Shown piece after piece: positions 37,359 through 46,434 of a stretch of DNA of 64,000 bases (its first letter is position 1; each line of letters starts with the position of its first letter). The position numbers and the translations under genes were made by a program. Below the pieces are notes generated by a model, which was not told where the DNA came from, did no database searches, and was given only the letters and a program-made list of their open reading frames with translations. Origin of the DNA: Flagellimonas taeanensis (GTDB taxonomy: Bacteria; Bacteroidota; Bacteroidia; Flavobacteriales; Flavobacteriaceae); NCBI RefSeq assembly GCF_003584105.1, contig NZ_QXFO01000019.1, positions 36,185 through 100,184 of the forward strand, in the 5' to 3' direction.

Positions 37359-37409
37359 GTCATGGCCATCTTCTTGATTGTCGTACTTTCTTGAACCTAA
37401 CTATAACCG

Positions 37410-39029
37410 ATGAATCATAGAATACTGTCCTATTGTCTCCTTGGCCTCTTGGTACTGGCATGCAAAATGGAATCCAAAGAGGGGGAAAAAGAACTCCCTG
37501 ATCCACGCCCAAATATTTTGTTCATCATGTCAGATGACCATGCCTATCAGGCCATCAGTGCCTATGACAGCACCCTTATCCATACCCCGAACATCGACCG
37601 TATTGCCAGGGAAGGAATGTTGTTCAGCAATGCCACCGTCACCAACTCGATCTGTGCACCGAGCCGGGCCACCATTTTAACAGGAAAACATACCCATATC
37701 AATGGCAAAATAGATAATCTCACCCCATTTGACACCACCCAGGTAACATTTCCCCAATTGTTCCAAAAAGCAGGTTATCAAACGGCCATGTTCGGCAAAC
37801 TGCATTTTGGCAATAGTCCCAAAGGGTTTGATGAGTTCATGATCGTACCAGGGCAGGGACGGTACATGAACCCTGATTTTATCACTACAAAGGGAGATAC
37901 CATCCAAAAAATGGGTTATGCCACGGATATCATCACCGACCTTTCGCTTGAATGGCTGGAGAAAAAAAGGGACCCCAACAAACCCTTTTTGATGATGTAC
38001 CTCCACAAGGCCCCCCATCGACCTTGGTGGCCCAAGGCCGAAAAATTCAAGACCTACCTGAAAAAGGAAATCCCAGAACCAGCATCCCTTTTTGATGACT
38101 ATTCGCATCGGGGCACAGCAGCCAAAACAGCCGAGATGAACATTTTCAAGCATATGCTGACCAACTACGATTGCAAGGTATATCCCGAAGTGTTGGAAGA
38201 AATGGGCATCGAAACCGACCTACGCGATGAAAAACTCTTCAATGGTGTGGAAATGTCTCGGCTCACCCCCGAACAGCAGGCCGAGTATCTCCCCATTTTG
38301 GATGCCATCGCGGCCGATTTTAGGGTAAAATGGCCTCTAATGGACGAAAAAGGCAAGACCCGTTGGAAATACCAAAGGTATATGCAGGATTATCTGGCTT
38401 CCATTTCATCTGTGGATGACAACGTGGGAAGAGTGTTGGATTATCTGGAAGAAAACCAACTTACGGAAAACACTTTGGTGGTTTATACTTCGGACCAAGG
38501 ATTTTATCTGGGTGAACACGGCTGGTTCGATAAGAGGTTCATGTACAAGGAATCGTTCCGGACACCTTTGTTGGTAAAATGGCCCCATACCATCAAACCG
38601 GGCATCACTTCAGATGAAATGGTCCAGAACCTGGATTTTGCACAGACCTTCTTGGAAGCTGCCGGTATTCAGGCTCCGAATGACATGCAGGGCGAAAGCT
38701 TGATGCCCCTATTCACCGGGAACATGGAACAATGGGATAGAGAAAGTGTCTATTACCATTATTACGAATACCCTGGGGAGCACACCGTGAAACGACACTA
38801 TGGCATCTCTTCCAAAGCATACAAGCTCATCCATTTTTACCATGATGTGGACGAATGGGAGCTGTACGACCTGAAAAAGGACCCCAATGAAATGCATAAT
38901 GTGTATGACGACCCGGCCTATGGCGACATTCGCAAGAAACTGAAAAAAGATTTGGAAGGTCTCCGGTTGAAATACAAGGATTCGGAAGAACTGGACCAAA
39001 AGTTCATTGCATCGTACAGGGACAAGTAA
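37410..39029 (+). CDS. S1-family sulfatase, lipoprotein
   Basis: 539 residues with a lipoprotein signal (LLVLACKM). The formylglycine motif is Cys82-x-P-S-R in NSICAPSRATILTG, so a sulfatase maturase (not in the window) is needed. Calcium ligands are Asp42/Asp43 in MSDDHAYQ and those in YTSDQGFYLGEHG. Sequence style and the partner GH20 suggest activity on 6-O-sulfated N-acetylglucosamine (the S1_11-like group), releasing sulfate at the cell envelope, but the subfamily is inferred by eye. Its stop lies three bases from the end of the convergent DUF922 gene. Confidence 0.9.
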   Translation: MNHRILSYCLLGLLVLACKMESKEGEKELPDPRPNILFIMSDDHAYQAISAYDSTLIHTPNIDRIAREGMLFSNATVTNSICAPSRATILTGKHTHINGKIDNLTPFDTTQVTFPQLFQKAGYQTAMFGKLHFGNSPKGFDEFMIVPGQGRYMNPDFITTKGDTIQKMGYATDIITDLSLEWLEKKRDPNKPFLMMYLHKAPHRPWWPKAEKFKTYLKKEIPEPASLFDDYSHRGTAAKTAEMNIFKHMLTNYDCKVYPEVLEEMGIETDLRDEKLFNGVEMSRLTPEQQAEYLPILDAIAADFRVKWPLMDEKGKTRWKYQRYMQDYLASISSVDDNVGRVLDYLEENQLTENTLVVYTSDQGFYLGEHGWFDKRFMYKESFRTPLLVKWPHTIKPGITSDEMVQNLDFAQTFLEAAGIQAPNDMQGESLMPLFTGNMEQWDRESVYYHYYEYPGEHTVKRHYGISSKAYKLIHFYHDVDEWELYDLKKDPNEMHNVYDDPAYGDIRKKLKKDLEGLRLKYKDSEELDQKFIASYRDK

Positions 39030-39032
39030 AAT

Positions 39033-39572
39033 CTATCCTTCTGCCTTGCTTTTTAGGGCTTCTGCAATCTTTTGGTTCCACTCCAGTTGTTTTTCCCGAT
39101 TTCTGGAAAAATTGGTCTCCCAATCATACTGGTCCTGAAAGTCATCGAGCTCTTGAAGGATATCGTTGTAAATCTTTCGTACCTCTGCCTTTACATCATC
39201 GGAAAATGAAGTACGCCTTAATCGGCTACGCATTTTGCGGGCAAATAGCTCGGAAATGTCAAAATGGAGCTGTTCATGGGCCAAGGTGTTGTCGTTGCAG
39301 AGTGTTGGCCTATACCAAGATTCGTTCGGGTAAAAATAGGCGGTCACCTCAAAATCCAGTTTCACTTCGTGGTGCAGCAGGTTGGCCGAATAGGAATAGC
39401 TGATGCCACTGGCAGTAGTAGCGGCCGGAACGGGTGCCGGGGGCACCTTCCCCTTAAAATCGGCCCAAGTGAGCTTTATGTTTTCATCCCATGGAACACC
39501 TTCCTCAATTTCTTGTGCAGTTCCCAAAAAACCGAGAAAAAGCAAGTATCCTATGAAAACTATCTTACCCAA
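39033..39572 (-). CDS. DUF922 putative zinc peptidase, exported
   Basis: 179 residues from a TTG start that overlaps the end of the OsmC gene by 13 bases; only this start yields the signal peptide (MGKIVFIGYLLFLGFLGTAQ). The DUF922 domain contains HEQLHFDISELFARKM, an HExxH zincin motif, and the preceding LTWADFKGKVP. A metallopeptidase activity in the periplasm is likely but not shown for the family as far as I know. It is the last gene of the guaA operon. Confidence 0.75.
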   Translation of the reverse strand: MGKIVFIGYLLFLGFLGTAQEIEEGVPWDENIKLTWADFKGKVPPAPVPAATTASGISYSYSANLLHHEVKLDFEVTAYFYPNESWYRPTLCNDNTLAHEQLHFDISELFARKMRSRLRRTSFSDDVKAEVRKIYNDILQELDDFQDQYDWETNFSRNREKQLEWNQKIAEALKSKAEG

Positions 39573-39964
39573 TGAAAATCGATTACTCTCTCAATATCTG
39601 GATGTAGACTATAGTGCACTGGGCACGTGTTCGCGGTATGCACCAAGATCTTTCTGTTCTTTTCGGACACATCGGCAGGAAGTTCCAGCTTTACCTCAAT
39701 TTTGGATATCCGTCTTGGGTTTGCGGCCATGTGCTTGGTCACTTCTGCTGTGGATCCTTTCAAATCCACACCCAAGTCCCTAGCTTTTATTCCCATCATG
39801 GTCATCATGCAGTTGGCCAACCCCGTGGCCACGGTATCCGTAGGGGAAAAGGCCTCTCCCTTGCCATTGTTGTCCACAGGGGCATCGGTAATATATTCGC
39901 TTCCTGACCTGACATGGACACAAGTGGTCCTCAGGTCTCCGTTATAGGTTACTTTTGATGTCAT
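39560..39964 (-). CDS. OsmC family protein
   Basis: 134 residues of the OsmC/Ohr fold. The two reactive Cys are in GLANCMMT (about 53) and NTCPVHYSL (about 113), the spacing expected for a thiol-dependent peroxidase; in bacillithiol users the reductant is uncertain. There is no signal peptide. Its start lies 23 bases inside the LysM gene and its end overlaps the DUF922 gene, so translation is probably coupled across all three. Confidence 0.9.
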   Translation of the reverse strand: MTSKVTYNGDLRTTCVHVRSGSEYITDAPVDNNGKGEAFSPTDTVATGLANCMMTMMGIKARDLGVDLKGSTAEVTKHMAANPRRISKIEVKLELPADVSEKNRKILVHTANTCPVHYSLHPDIERVIDFHWVR

Positions 39965-42086
39965 CGGGATTCACTTCTTTAATCTGTAGATCTTCGTACT
40001 TCATGATATAGCAGGCCCGGTTGAAATACCCTGAGGCCCAATCGTTCAAATAATCAAAACTGTTGCCCGTGTACTCTGTAAGCCCAATGATCTTGGAAGT
40101 CTCAAAAAGGTTGTTCTTGTGGGCCAATTTCAGCAAAATGTCGAATGTGACATCAAAACCACGCACAGCATACCGATCGGGTTTCAATCCATTATAACGC
40201 TTTTCATAGGCCCTGACAAAAGTATCGTTGTCCGCTTCCCGGTAAAACGAAGGGTAGGTGAACTTTAAATTGGACAAATGTGTCATGGATACCGCATCAT
40301 CCTCGAATGCGCCATTATAGCTGGTGGTGAACATGCGCACTTTTATCTTCTCTGTGTTTGCGGAGTTCAATATGGAACTGACACTGGATACCATGTTCGG
40401 TTGGTCCGTTTCCAAGAACACCCAGTTCTCTTTGTCTTCAGATAATTTCACGAGAAACCTATCCAAATGAAGGGACTTGTTGTCTATGATCTTTGCAATC
40501 TGTGCCGCAGGGAATTTGGACAAAATGGAGTCGTGTGCTACCTGATGGGTAGAATCGGCCACGATGATCACGTTCTCCCCTTTGTATATTTTTTTCATGT
40601 AAGTGAGCATTTTTTCCCTCAATACGGCATCACGCGGTACTGAAAAGAAAACATTGCCGTGGCTCAATTTGCTTTCCGAAGCGATAGGGGAAACCACAGG
40701 AATGTTTCTGCTGGCCGCTTGCACGGCAACCTCGTTCAAGGTCTCGGAGGATACTGGGCCAATGATGGCATTTACCCCGTTCAGGTTTTCCCTGAACAGG
40801 ATTTCCTTGACCTTCGTCTGGCTCAGTTCGGTGTCGTATGTTTTCACATCGACCGAAACGCCCAATTTTTTTATGGAATCCAGGGCCACCAAAGCCCCTG
40901 TATAAAATCCGAGGCTAAGGGCAAGGTCCCTTCGGTTCTTTATCATGCTCTCGGCTTTTTCCCTATCGTTCACATTTACGCGATCTAGCCTAAAGGGTAG
41001 CATGAATACCAATTTGGGCCTGTTCTTGACATCTATACTGTCTATGAGATTGATTTTGTCCAGTACCAAAGCATTCTTCACCTCCAGGTCCACAGCCTTT
41101 TCTTTGGGAAGCTTGAGCACCATTCCCGCCTTGAGACCGTTTTCAAGTTCTGGGTTGAGGCGGAAGAGTTCCTCTCTGGAAATCTTCAGGTTTTGGGTGA
41201 TCCTGAAAATATTCTGCTTGGGCTTGACTTCATAGAAAATATAGTTTTCGGTGTTCACTGCTCCCGATGTGTCCCTTTTCTTGGGAAGACGGATGACCAT
41301 CCCTTCTTTGAGGCCACCTTGTTTCATCACCTCTGGGTTCAACTTGACTATGGAGTCCGAAGGAATTCCATACTCCCTGCCCAAACTGTAGAGGGTCATT
41401 TTGGGGGGAACGGTATAGGATGTGAACAGGTCCACTTGCTGTTCCTTGAGGCTATCCCCTTTAGGCCGGGGAAGTTTCAGTTGCTGACCTGTCGCCAAAT
41501 AGTTGGTGGTCTTGTCCAAGTCAGGGTTCAAGAGCAACAAACTGTCCACGGTAATACCATACTTATGGGCAATGCTCCATCTGGTCTCTTTGGGTTGAAC
41601 GGTATAGGTCTCAAAATCGAGGTCCCTTTCCTCATCCGGATCCACTTTGGGAAACTTGGGAATCTGGAGTACCATTCCTTTTTTCAACTGCTCGGAATAG
41701 AGCTGCCGGTTATAGCGCTTTATCTGATCTTCGGTGACCTTGTACTTCTGGGTGAGCCCGAACATGGTCTCCTTTCTTTTTACCCTATGACGCGTGTAGC
41801 CAATCGGTTTTTCTTCCTCTTGTTCCACCTGTACAGGTTTCTTTTCCTCCACGGTCACGGCCCCGTTCAACGGAATGATCAACATGGTGTTGACCTTCAC
41901 ATCGGAAGCACTCTTGATTTCCTTGTTGGCCTGTAAAATGGAGTATGGTGTAACCTTATACTTCTGGGAAATGCTCTGTAGCGTTTCCCCCTCCTTTACG
42001 GCATGTGTGGCATAGTTCTGTGCGGAAACCGGGATCGCTGCCAAAAAGATGACCGCAATGACCAGTTGTAAGATGTTTTTTTTCAT
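39942..42086 (-). CDS. five-LysM protein with type-1 periplasmic-binding fold
   Basis: 714 residues from ATG 42086, which forms the classic ATGA overlap with the guaA stop; ATG 42092 is two codons longer. A signal peptide (to about 23) is followed by five LysM modules at about 25-72, 98-144, 160-206, 222-268 and 282-328 and then a type-1 periplasmic-binding (LivJ/PBP1) fold, about 356-703, with [19 protein letters not shown] and [16 protein letters not shown] segments. LysM binds peptidoglycan. The PBP1 fold recalls LpoA, an activator of a peptidoglycan synthase, so a cell-wall regulator is plausible. There is no ABC transporter nearby to support an amino-acid receptor role. Confidence 0.88.
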   Translation of the reverse strand: MKKNILQLVIAVIFLAAIPVSAQNYATHAVKEGETLQSISQKYKVTPYSILQANKEIKSASDVKVNTMLIIPLNGAVTVEEKKPVQVEQEEEKPIGYTRHRVKRKETMFGLTQKYKVTEDQIKRYNRQLYSEQLKKGMVLQIPKFPKVDPDEERDLDFETYTVQPKETRWSIAHKYGITVDSLLLLNPDLDKTTNYLATGQQLKLPRPKGDSLKEQQVDLFTSYTVPPKMTLYSLGREYGIPSDSIVKLNPEVMKQGGLKEGMVIRLPKKRDTSGAVNTENYIFYEVKPKQNIFRITQNLKISREELFRLNPELENGLKAGMVLKLPKEKAVDLEVKNALVLDKINLIDSIDVKNRPKLVFMLPFRLDRVNVNDREKAESMIKNRRDLALSLGFYTGALVALDSIKKLGVSVDVKTYDTELSQTKVKEILFRENLNGVNAIIGPVSSETLNEVAVQAASRNIPVVSPIASESKLSHGNVFFSVPRDAVLREKMLTYMKKIYKGENVIIVADSTHQVAHDSILSKFPAAQIAKIIDNKSLHLDRFLVKLSEDKENWVFLETDQPNMVSSVSSILNSANTEKIKVRMFTTSYNGAFEDDAVSMTHLSNLKFTYPSFYREADNDTFVRAYEKRYNGLKPDRYAVRGFDVTFDILLKLAHKNNLFETSKIIGLTEYTGNSFDYLNDWASGYFNRACYIMKYEDLQIKEVNPDDIKSNL

Positions 42087-43615
42087 TCCCATTCTATAGT
42101 TGCAGGTGGTTTTGAGCTAATGTCATACACTACTCTATTAACGCCCTTGACCTTGTTTATTATATCATTCGAGGTCTTTTGGAGGAATTCATAGGGTAAA
42201 TTCACCCAATCTGCCGTCATTCCATCGGTACTTTCAACGGCCCTGAGCGCCACACATTTTTCATACGTACGCTCATCTCCCATGACCCCGACACTATCTA
42301 CGGGCAAAAGCATGGCTCCGGCCTGCCAGACCTTGTCATAAAGTCCCCATTTTTTCAAACCTTCAATAAAAATGGCATCCACTTCTTGTAAAATGGCCAC
42401 TTTTTCTGGGGTGATGTCCCCCAAGATCCGTATGCCCAATCCCGGTCCGGGAAAGGGATGACGTCCCAAAATGGATTCGGACATGCCCATGCTGGCCCCT
42501 ACTCTTCTCACCTCATCCTTGAACAACATTTTCAGGGGCTCCACGATCTTAAGCTTCATATAATCCGGCAATCCGCCCACATTGTGGTGACTCTTGATTA
42601 CGGCCGATGGTCCACCACTTGCCGAAACGGATTCGATCCTATCCGGATAAATGGTGCCCTGCGCCAACCATTTTGCATTTTCCACTTTATGGGCCTCATC
42701 ATCAAAAACCTCGATGAAGACCCTGCCAATGATCTTTCTTTTTCCCTCGGGATCGGATTCTCCCTTCAGCGCGCCCAAAAAACGTGCCGAAGCGTCCACT
42801 CCCTTCACATTGAGTCCCATGTGCTTGTACTGGTCCAACACATCTTCAAACTCATTCTTGCGTAAAAGGCCATTGTTCACAAAAATACAGTGCAAATGTT
42901 TCCCAATGGCTTTGTGCAACAACATGGCAGCTACGCTGGAGTCCACACCTCCGGATAGGCCAAGAATGACTTTATCGTCACCGATTTCCGCCTTCAGCTC
43001 CTCTACCGTGGTTTCCACAAAGGCATCGGGGGTCCAGTCCTGCTCAAGCCCGGCAATGTTCACCAAAAAGTTCTCCAGTATTTTTTTTCCATCGGTACTG
43101 TGATAGACCTCGGGATGGAACTGGATACCAAAGGTGGTCTCCCCATCAATCTTGAAAGCGGCGTTTTCCACATCGTGGGTACTCGCCAATCGAACCGCAC
43201 CTTCTGGCAAATCTTTAATGGTATCGCTGTGGCTCATCCAAACTTGGCTTCCTTCCGAAAGGCCCTGTAAAAATTCTTCACCCTCTTTTATAAAGGAGAG
43301 ATTGGCCCTCCCATATTCCCGGGTTGCGGATGGCGCCACATTGCCTCCGTGGAAGTGGGACAAATACTGCGCACCGTAGCAAATGCCCAACAATGGCATT
43401 TTGCCCTTTATTCCAGAAAGATCGGGATGTGGGGCAGTTTCAGATCTTACGGAGGAAGGAGAACCTGAAAGGATCACGGCCTTATATTGCGAAAGATCTT
43501 CGGGCAGCTTGTTGTATGGTTTGATTTCCGAGTATATGTTCAGTTCCCTGACGCGTCTTGCGATCAATTGGGTGTACTGGGAACCGAAATCCAAGATGAG
43601 TACGTTGTTATGCAT
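42083..43615 (-). CDS. guaA: GMP synthase (glutamine-hydrolysing)
   Basis: 510 residues from ATG 43615 ([13 protein letters not shown]). The N-terminal class I amidotransferase has Cys79 (LLGICYGAQ) and the His/Glu in FGIQFHPEV; the ATP pyrophosphatase domain has the P-loop GLSGGVDSS; the C-terminal dimerisation domain ends KPPATIEWE, as in all GuaA proteins. It aminates XMP to GMP. It is the first gene of an operon whose next three genes encode envelope and redox proteins. Confidence 0.98.
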   Translation of the reverse strand: MHNNVLILDFGSQYTQLIARRVRELNIYSEIKPYNKLPEDLSQYKAVILSGSPSSVRSETAPHPDLSGIKGKMPLLGICYGAQYLSHFHGGNVAPSATREYGRANLSFIKEGEEFLQGLSEGSQVWMSHSDTIKDLPEGAVRLASTHDVENAAFKIDGETTFGIQFHPEVYHSTDGKKILENFLVNIAGLEQDWTPDAFVETTVEELKAEIGDDKVILGLSGGVDSSVAAMLLHKAIGKHLHCIFVNNGLLRKNEFEDVLDQYKHMGLNVKGVDASARFLGALKGESDPEGKRKIIGRVFIEVFDDEAHKVENAKWLAQGTIYPDRIESVSASGGPSAVIKSHHNVGGLPDYMKLKIVEPLKMLFKDEVRRVGASMGMSESILGRHPFPGPGLGIRILGDITPEKVAILQEVDAIFIEGLKKWGLYDKVWQAGAMLLPVDSVGVMGDERTYEKCVALRAVESTDGMTADWVNLPYEFLQKTSNDIINKVKGVNRVVYDISSKPPATIEWE

Positions 43616-43816
43616 GGGCAAAAATAGCAATTTGCTTTAGTTGAAAAAGTATGTTTTAAAGGATATTTATGACACTTTTTCAAAACTTGGCCCTATACCA
43701 ATGGATTCCAGTAGTGTGCCATTTATGAATGGCCCTTTTTGGAAGAACATAACCTTATGTAGTTTTTTTCTTAACAGTTTTCGTCATTTATTTGTGTTTC
43801 CTAATACCCTCAAAAC

Positions 43817-44476
43817 ATGATCAAGGGATTCATCTTTGATTTGGACGGAGTGATCACCGATACTGCCGAGCTTCATTACGAAGCCTGGAAAAAACTTTCC
43901 GATGAAATGGGCTGGCACTTTGACCGCGAACTCAATGAAAAACTCAGGGGCATTTCCCGAATGGATTCCATAAAGGTCATTATGGACCATAACCATGTTT
44001 CCCTTACCGATGATACGGTAGTTGAGCTAGCCTCCAAGAAAAATGATCTCTATGTAGATAGTTTGGAGAGCATGACCCCCGAAGATTATCTTCCCGGGGC
44101 CAAGGAACTGCTCACCCATTTGCGGCAGGAAGGATTTTTGGTCGCTTTGGGAAGTGCCAGCAAAAATGCCATCAAGGTGCTCCAACAACTCAAAGCTATG
44201 CATTATTTTGATGTGATCGGGGACGGGAACAGTGTGGCAAAGAGCAAACCTGCTCCAGATATCTTTTTATACGCTTCCGAAAAACTGAAGTTACAACCCA
44301 GCAACTGTGTGGTTTTCGAGGATGCCGAAAAAGGCATCGATGCCGCCATTGCCGGTGGATTTCACAGTGTGGGCATTGGTCCCGAAGAAAGGGTGGGCCA
44401 TGCGGAGGTGCGGTTCAATTCCATGAAGGAAGCCACCTATTTTGAGGTAAGGTCCTTCTTTTCCGATTTCTTCTGA
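43817..44476 (+). CDS. pgmB: beta-phosphoglucomutase
   Basis: 219 residues of the HAD family. Motif I is FIFDLDGVITDT with the nucleophile Asp and the +2 Asp, followed by the cap with LRGISRMDS, motif II in GSASKNA, and motif III/IV in KSKPAPDIFLYA and VVFEDAEKGIDAA. The pattern is that of beta-phosphoglucomutase, which converts beta-glucose-1-phosphate to glucose-6-phosphate in maltose, trehalose or kojibiose use. No disaccharide phosphorylase gene is adjacent. It ends at a strong terminator. Confidence 0.9.
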   Translation: MIKGFIFDLDGVITDTAELHYEAWKKLSDEMGWHFDRELNEKLRGISRMDSIKVIMDHNHVSLTDDTVVELASKKNDLYVDSLESMTPEDYLPGAKELLTHLRQEGFLVALGSASKNAIKVLQQLKAMHYFDVIGDGNSVAKSKPAPDIFLYASEKLKLQPSNCVVFEDAEKGIDAAIAGGFHSVGIGPEERVGHAEVRFNSMKEATYFEVRSFFSDFF

Positions 44477-44504
44477 TTCTTTCTTGACGATAAACATAAA
44501 AGCA

Positions 44505-44534
44505 AAAAGCCCCGGGAACCACTCCGGGGCTTTT
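44505..44534. terminator. bidirectional terminator between pgmB and bshC
   Basis: AAAAGCCCCGG and CCGGGGCTTTT form an 11-bp perfect stem with an 8-base loop and T/A flanks on both sides. It is 29 bases after pgmB; bshC, on the other strand, ends 153 bases away. Confidence 0.85.
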
Positions 44535-44560
44535 CAATAAAATCAAAACCAACCTAAACA

Positions 44561-44640
44561 TATGAGTTAACCAACTCATAAATCTTTACTTTTTCATAGC
44601 AACTTTCAATAACAAAACAACCATAGGGGAAAATACCCTA
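44561..44640. other. two extra hairpins between pgmB and bshC
   Basis: TATGAGTT/AACTCATA (44561-44580, 8-bp stem, 4-base loop) and TAGGG/CCCTA (44624-44640) followed by T-rich sequence on the plus strand lie in the 3' gap. No gene is seen here. They may be part of the bshC message tail. Confidence 0.35.
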
Positions 44641-44686
44641 CCTGTTTTTTTATTTTTTTTGAAAAAAATTGATTTTCTGCCCTAGA

Positions 44687-46288
44687 TCAGGATTTTAGGA
44701 CAAGGAACCCGTCACGGAACGGATCTAACGCGTCCAATAAAGTCGGTATGAGGGAGCCCCCCATTTCGAGGTACATTTCGGAAAAATTGAGCTGTCTTTC
44801 CTGAAGTGACCTATTGGGAAACAATTCATTCTGAAGGTCGGTCAGGCGGACCACATGGTCCTTCAGTTTTCTTTTCTGTGCTTGCAACAACCGTTTTTCC
44901 AAGGCGTCCAATCCCTTCTTTTGCTTTACTTCCTGGGCCTTTACCGCTCCCAAAAAACTCTTGTCGGTCTGTTCCGCCAGATGGTACATCAATTGGAACT
45001 GCTCCTCCAATAGTTTTTTCTGGGGAGAAAAATCAATATCGATATTGGATATCTCCCGTATCTTTTTGTTGATAAGCGATGGCTGCTTCAGGAAGAGATG
45101 GGAAACCTTGACTCCCAATTTTTGCGTTTTTTTGTACTGCTTCTCTTTGACCAGCAAAGCTGAATTTCGGAGCAAGAGCATAGGAAAGGTGATTCCCATA
45201 TCCTCAAAATAGGGTTTGAGTTCCAACCAATAGGCCAGCTCCCCTCCACCGCCAATGTAACAGAGATTGGGCAGGATCACTTCCTGGTACAACGGCCGGG
45301 CGATCACATTGGGCGAAAACCGCTCTGGGTGCAGCTCCAATTCTTTTCGGAGCTCATCTGGTGTAAATTTGATTGGGGTATCCACTACATAAAAGTCCCC
45401 TTTCTTTTCCAGGATCCGTTCCCTAAGGCCATCCTTCAGATAAAAGTAATTGATTTCCCGAGGGTTTACCTGGATGGTATAGTCCGAAGATATGCTGGAC
45501 AGGGCATCAATGGTCTCCGTTACCTTGTGAAAGGGCGTATGTTCAAAAATATCCTTCTCCGCAAACGGGACCAACAGTTTCTTCAGGGCAGCATCATCCC
45601 CGTCCACAATGACCAACCCTTGGTCGCCGAACAGGGCATTGGCCAAGAAGCGGGTGGCCTTGGCAAGGTTGTCATGTTCCAAATAAGCCTTTCTGAAGAG
45701 GTCCTTCAATTCTTCCGCTTTGCCGGTCTGCCCCAATTCGGCGGTCAGTGTGTCAAAAAGGACATCCAGGCCTTCTGTGGACAATCTTCCCACCGCACCG
45801 GATGCTTTTCTGTTCCATTGTATTTTTTTACCGTGCAGGTTGAAATAATTGATCTCGTCAAAATCATGGTCCTCTGTGGCCATCCAATATACCGGCACAA
45901 AATGATGGTTCGGATGCCTCTCTTTCAGTTTTTTTGCCAAATTGATGGCGGAAACAATCTTGTACACAAAATACAGGGGACCGGTAAAAAGGTTCAATTG
46001 ATGCCCCGTGACCACGGTGAACGTATTGGTGTCAGCCAAGGAAGCAATATTGCCCAAAGTGGCTTCCGTTGCCTCAAACCCACTGTACTGCTCCTTCAAT
46101 GACGCCACCAAGATCGCTCTATGGGCTTTTGGGTAGTTTTCCTGTTTCTCCTTAATCTGCCCTTCAAAGTTCTCGGGCAGGGGAAATCGGTTGAAAAATG
46201 GTTTTAGTTCTTCCCGTTGGTCCAGGTAATCACAAATAAGCCTTGAAAAATAACCTGTTTCCTTAAAGGGTACACAATCTACTTCCAT
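44687..46288 (-). CDS. bshC: bacillithiol biosynthesis cysteine-adding enzyme
   Basis: 533 residues matching BshC: FTVVTGHQLNLFTGPLYFVY (near residue 92), VPVYWMATEDHDFDEIN (near 131) and a C-terminal coiled coil followed by NELFPNRSLQERQLNF. BshC is the putative ligase adding cysteine to glucosaminyl-malate, the last step of bacillithiol synthesis. bshA and bshB are not in the window, as is common because the genes are scattered. Monocistronic. Confidence 0.95.
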   Translation of the reverse strand: MEVDCVPFKETGYFSRLICDYLDQREELKPFFNRFPLPENFEGQIKEKQENYPKAHRAILVASLKEQYSGFEATEATLGNIASLADTNTFTVVTGHQLNLFTGPLYFVYKIVSAINLAKKLKERHPNHHFVPVYWMATEDHDFDEINYFNLHGKKIQWNRKASGAVGRLSTEGLDVLFDTLTAELGQTGKAEELKDLFRKAYLEHDNLAKATRFLANALFGDQGLVIVDGDDAALKKLLVPFAEKDIFEHTPFHKVTETIDALSSISSDYTIQVNPREINYFYLKDGLRERILEKKGDFYVVDTPIKFTPDELRKELELHPERFSPNVIARPLYQEVILPNLCYIGGGGELAYWLELKPYFEDMGITFPMLLLRNSALLVKEKQYKKTQKLGVKVSHLFLKQPSLINKKIREISNIDIDFSPQKKLLEEQFQLMYHLAEQTDKSFLGAVKAQEVKQKKGLDALEKRLLQAQKRKLKDHVVRLTDLQNELFPNRSLQERQLNFSEMYLEMGGSLIPTLLDALDPFRDGFLVLKS

Positions 46289-46307
46289 TAAAACTGAATG
46301 AGGTGGT

Positions 46308-46315
46308 CAAAGATA
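46308..46315 (-). promoter_or_regulatory. -7 box before bshC
   Basis: A perfect TATCTTTG on the minus strand lies 19 bases before the bshC ATG. The upstream element is not clear. Confidence 0.4.
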
Positions 46316-46405
46316 ATTCTCTTCTTTTTTTCTCGTCCTAAAAATACGTTAATTACTTTTTTCCTACAGGCCATTGAAAATTATGACTCTAGATAAATTT
46401 ATTAT

Positions 46406-46413
46406 TAGATTTG
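46406..46413 (+). promoter_or_regulatory. -7 box before M14 peptidase gene
   Basis: A perfect TAGATTTG ends 21 bases before the ATG at 46435. The TTG at 46374 is too far upstream to count as a standard -33 element. Confidence 0.4.
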
Positions 46414-46434
46414 ATTTGTACTAATTGACCACGC

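Noticed and set aside
43718..43740. GCCATT/AATGGC hairpin with a short T run upstream of pgmB
   Set aside because: Six-base stem with no gene ending before it on the plus strand; too weak to call a terminator or attenuator.
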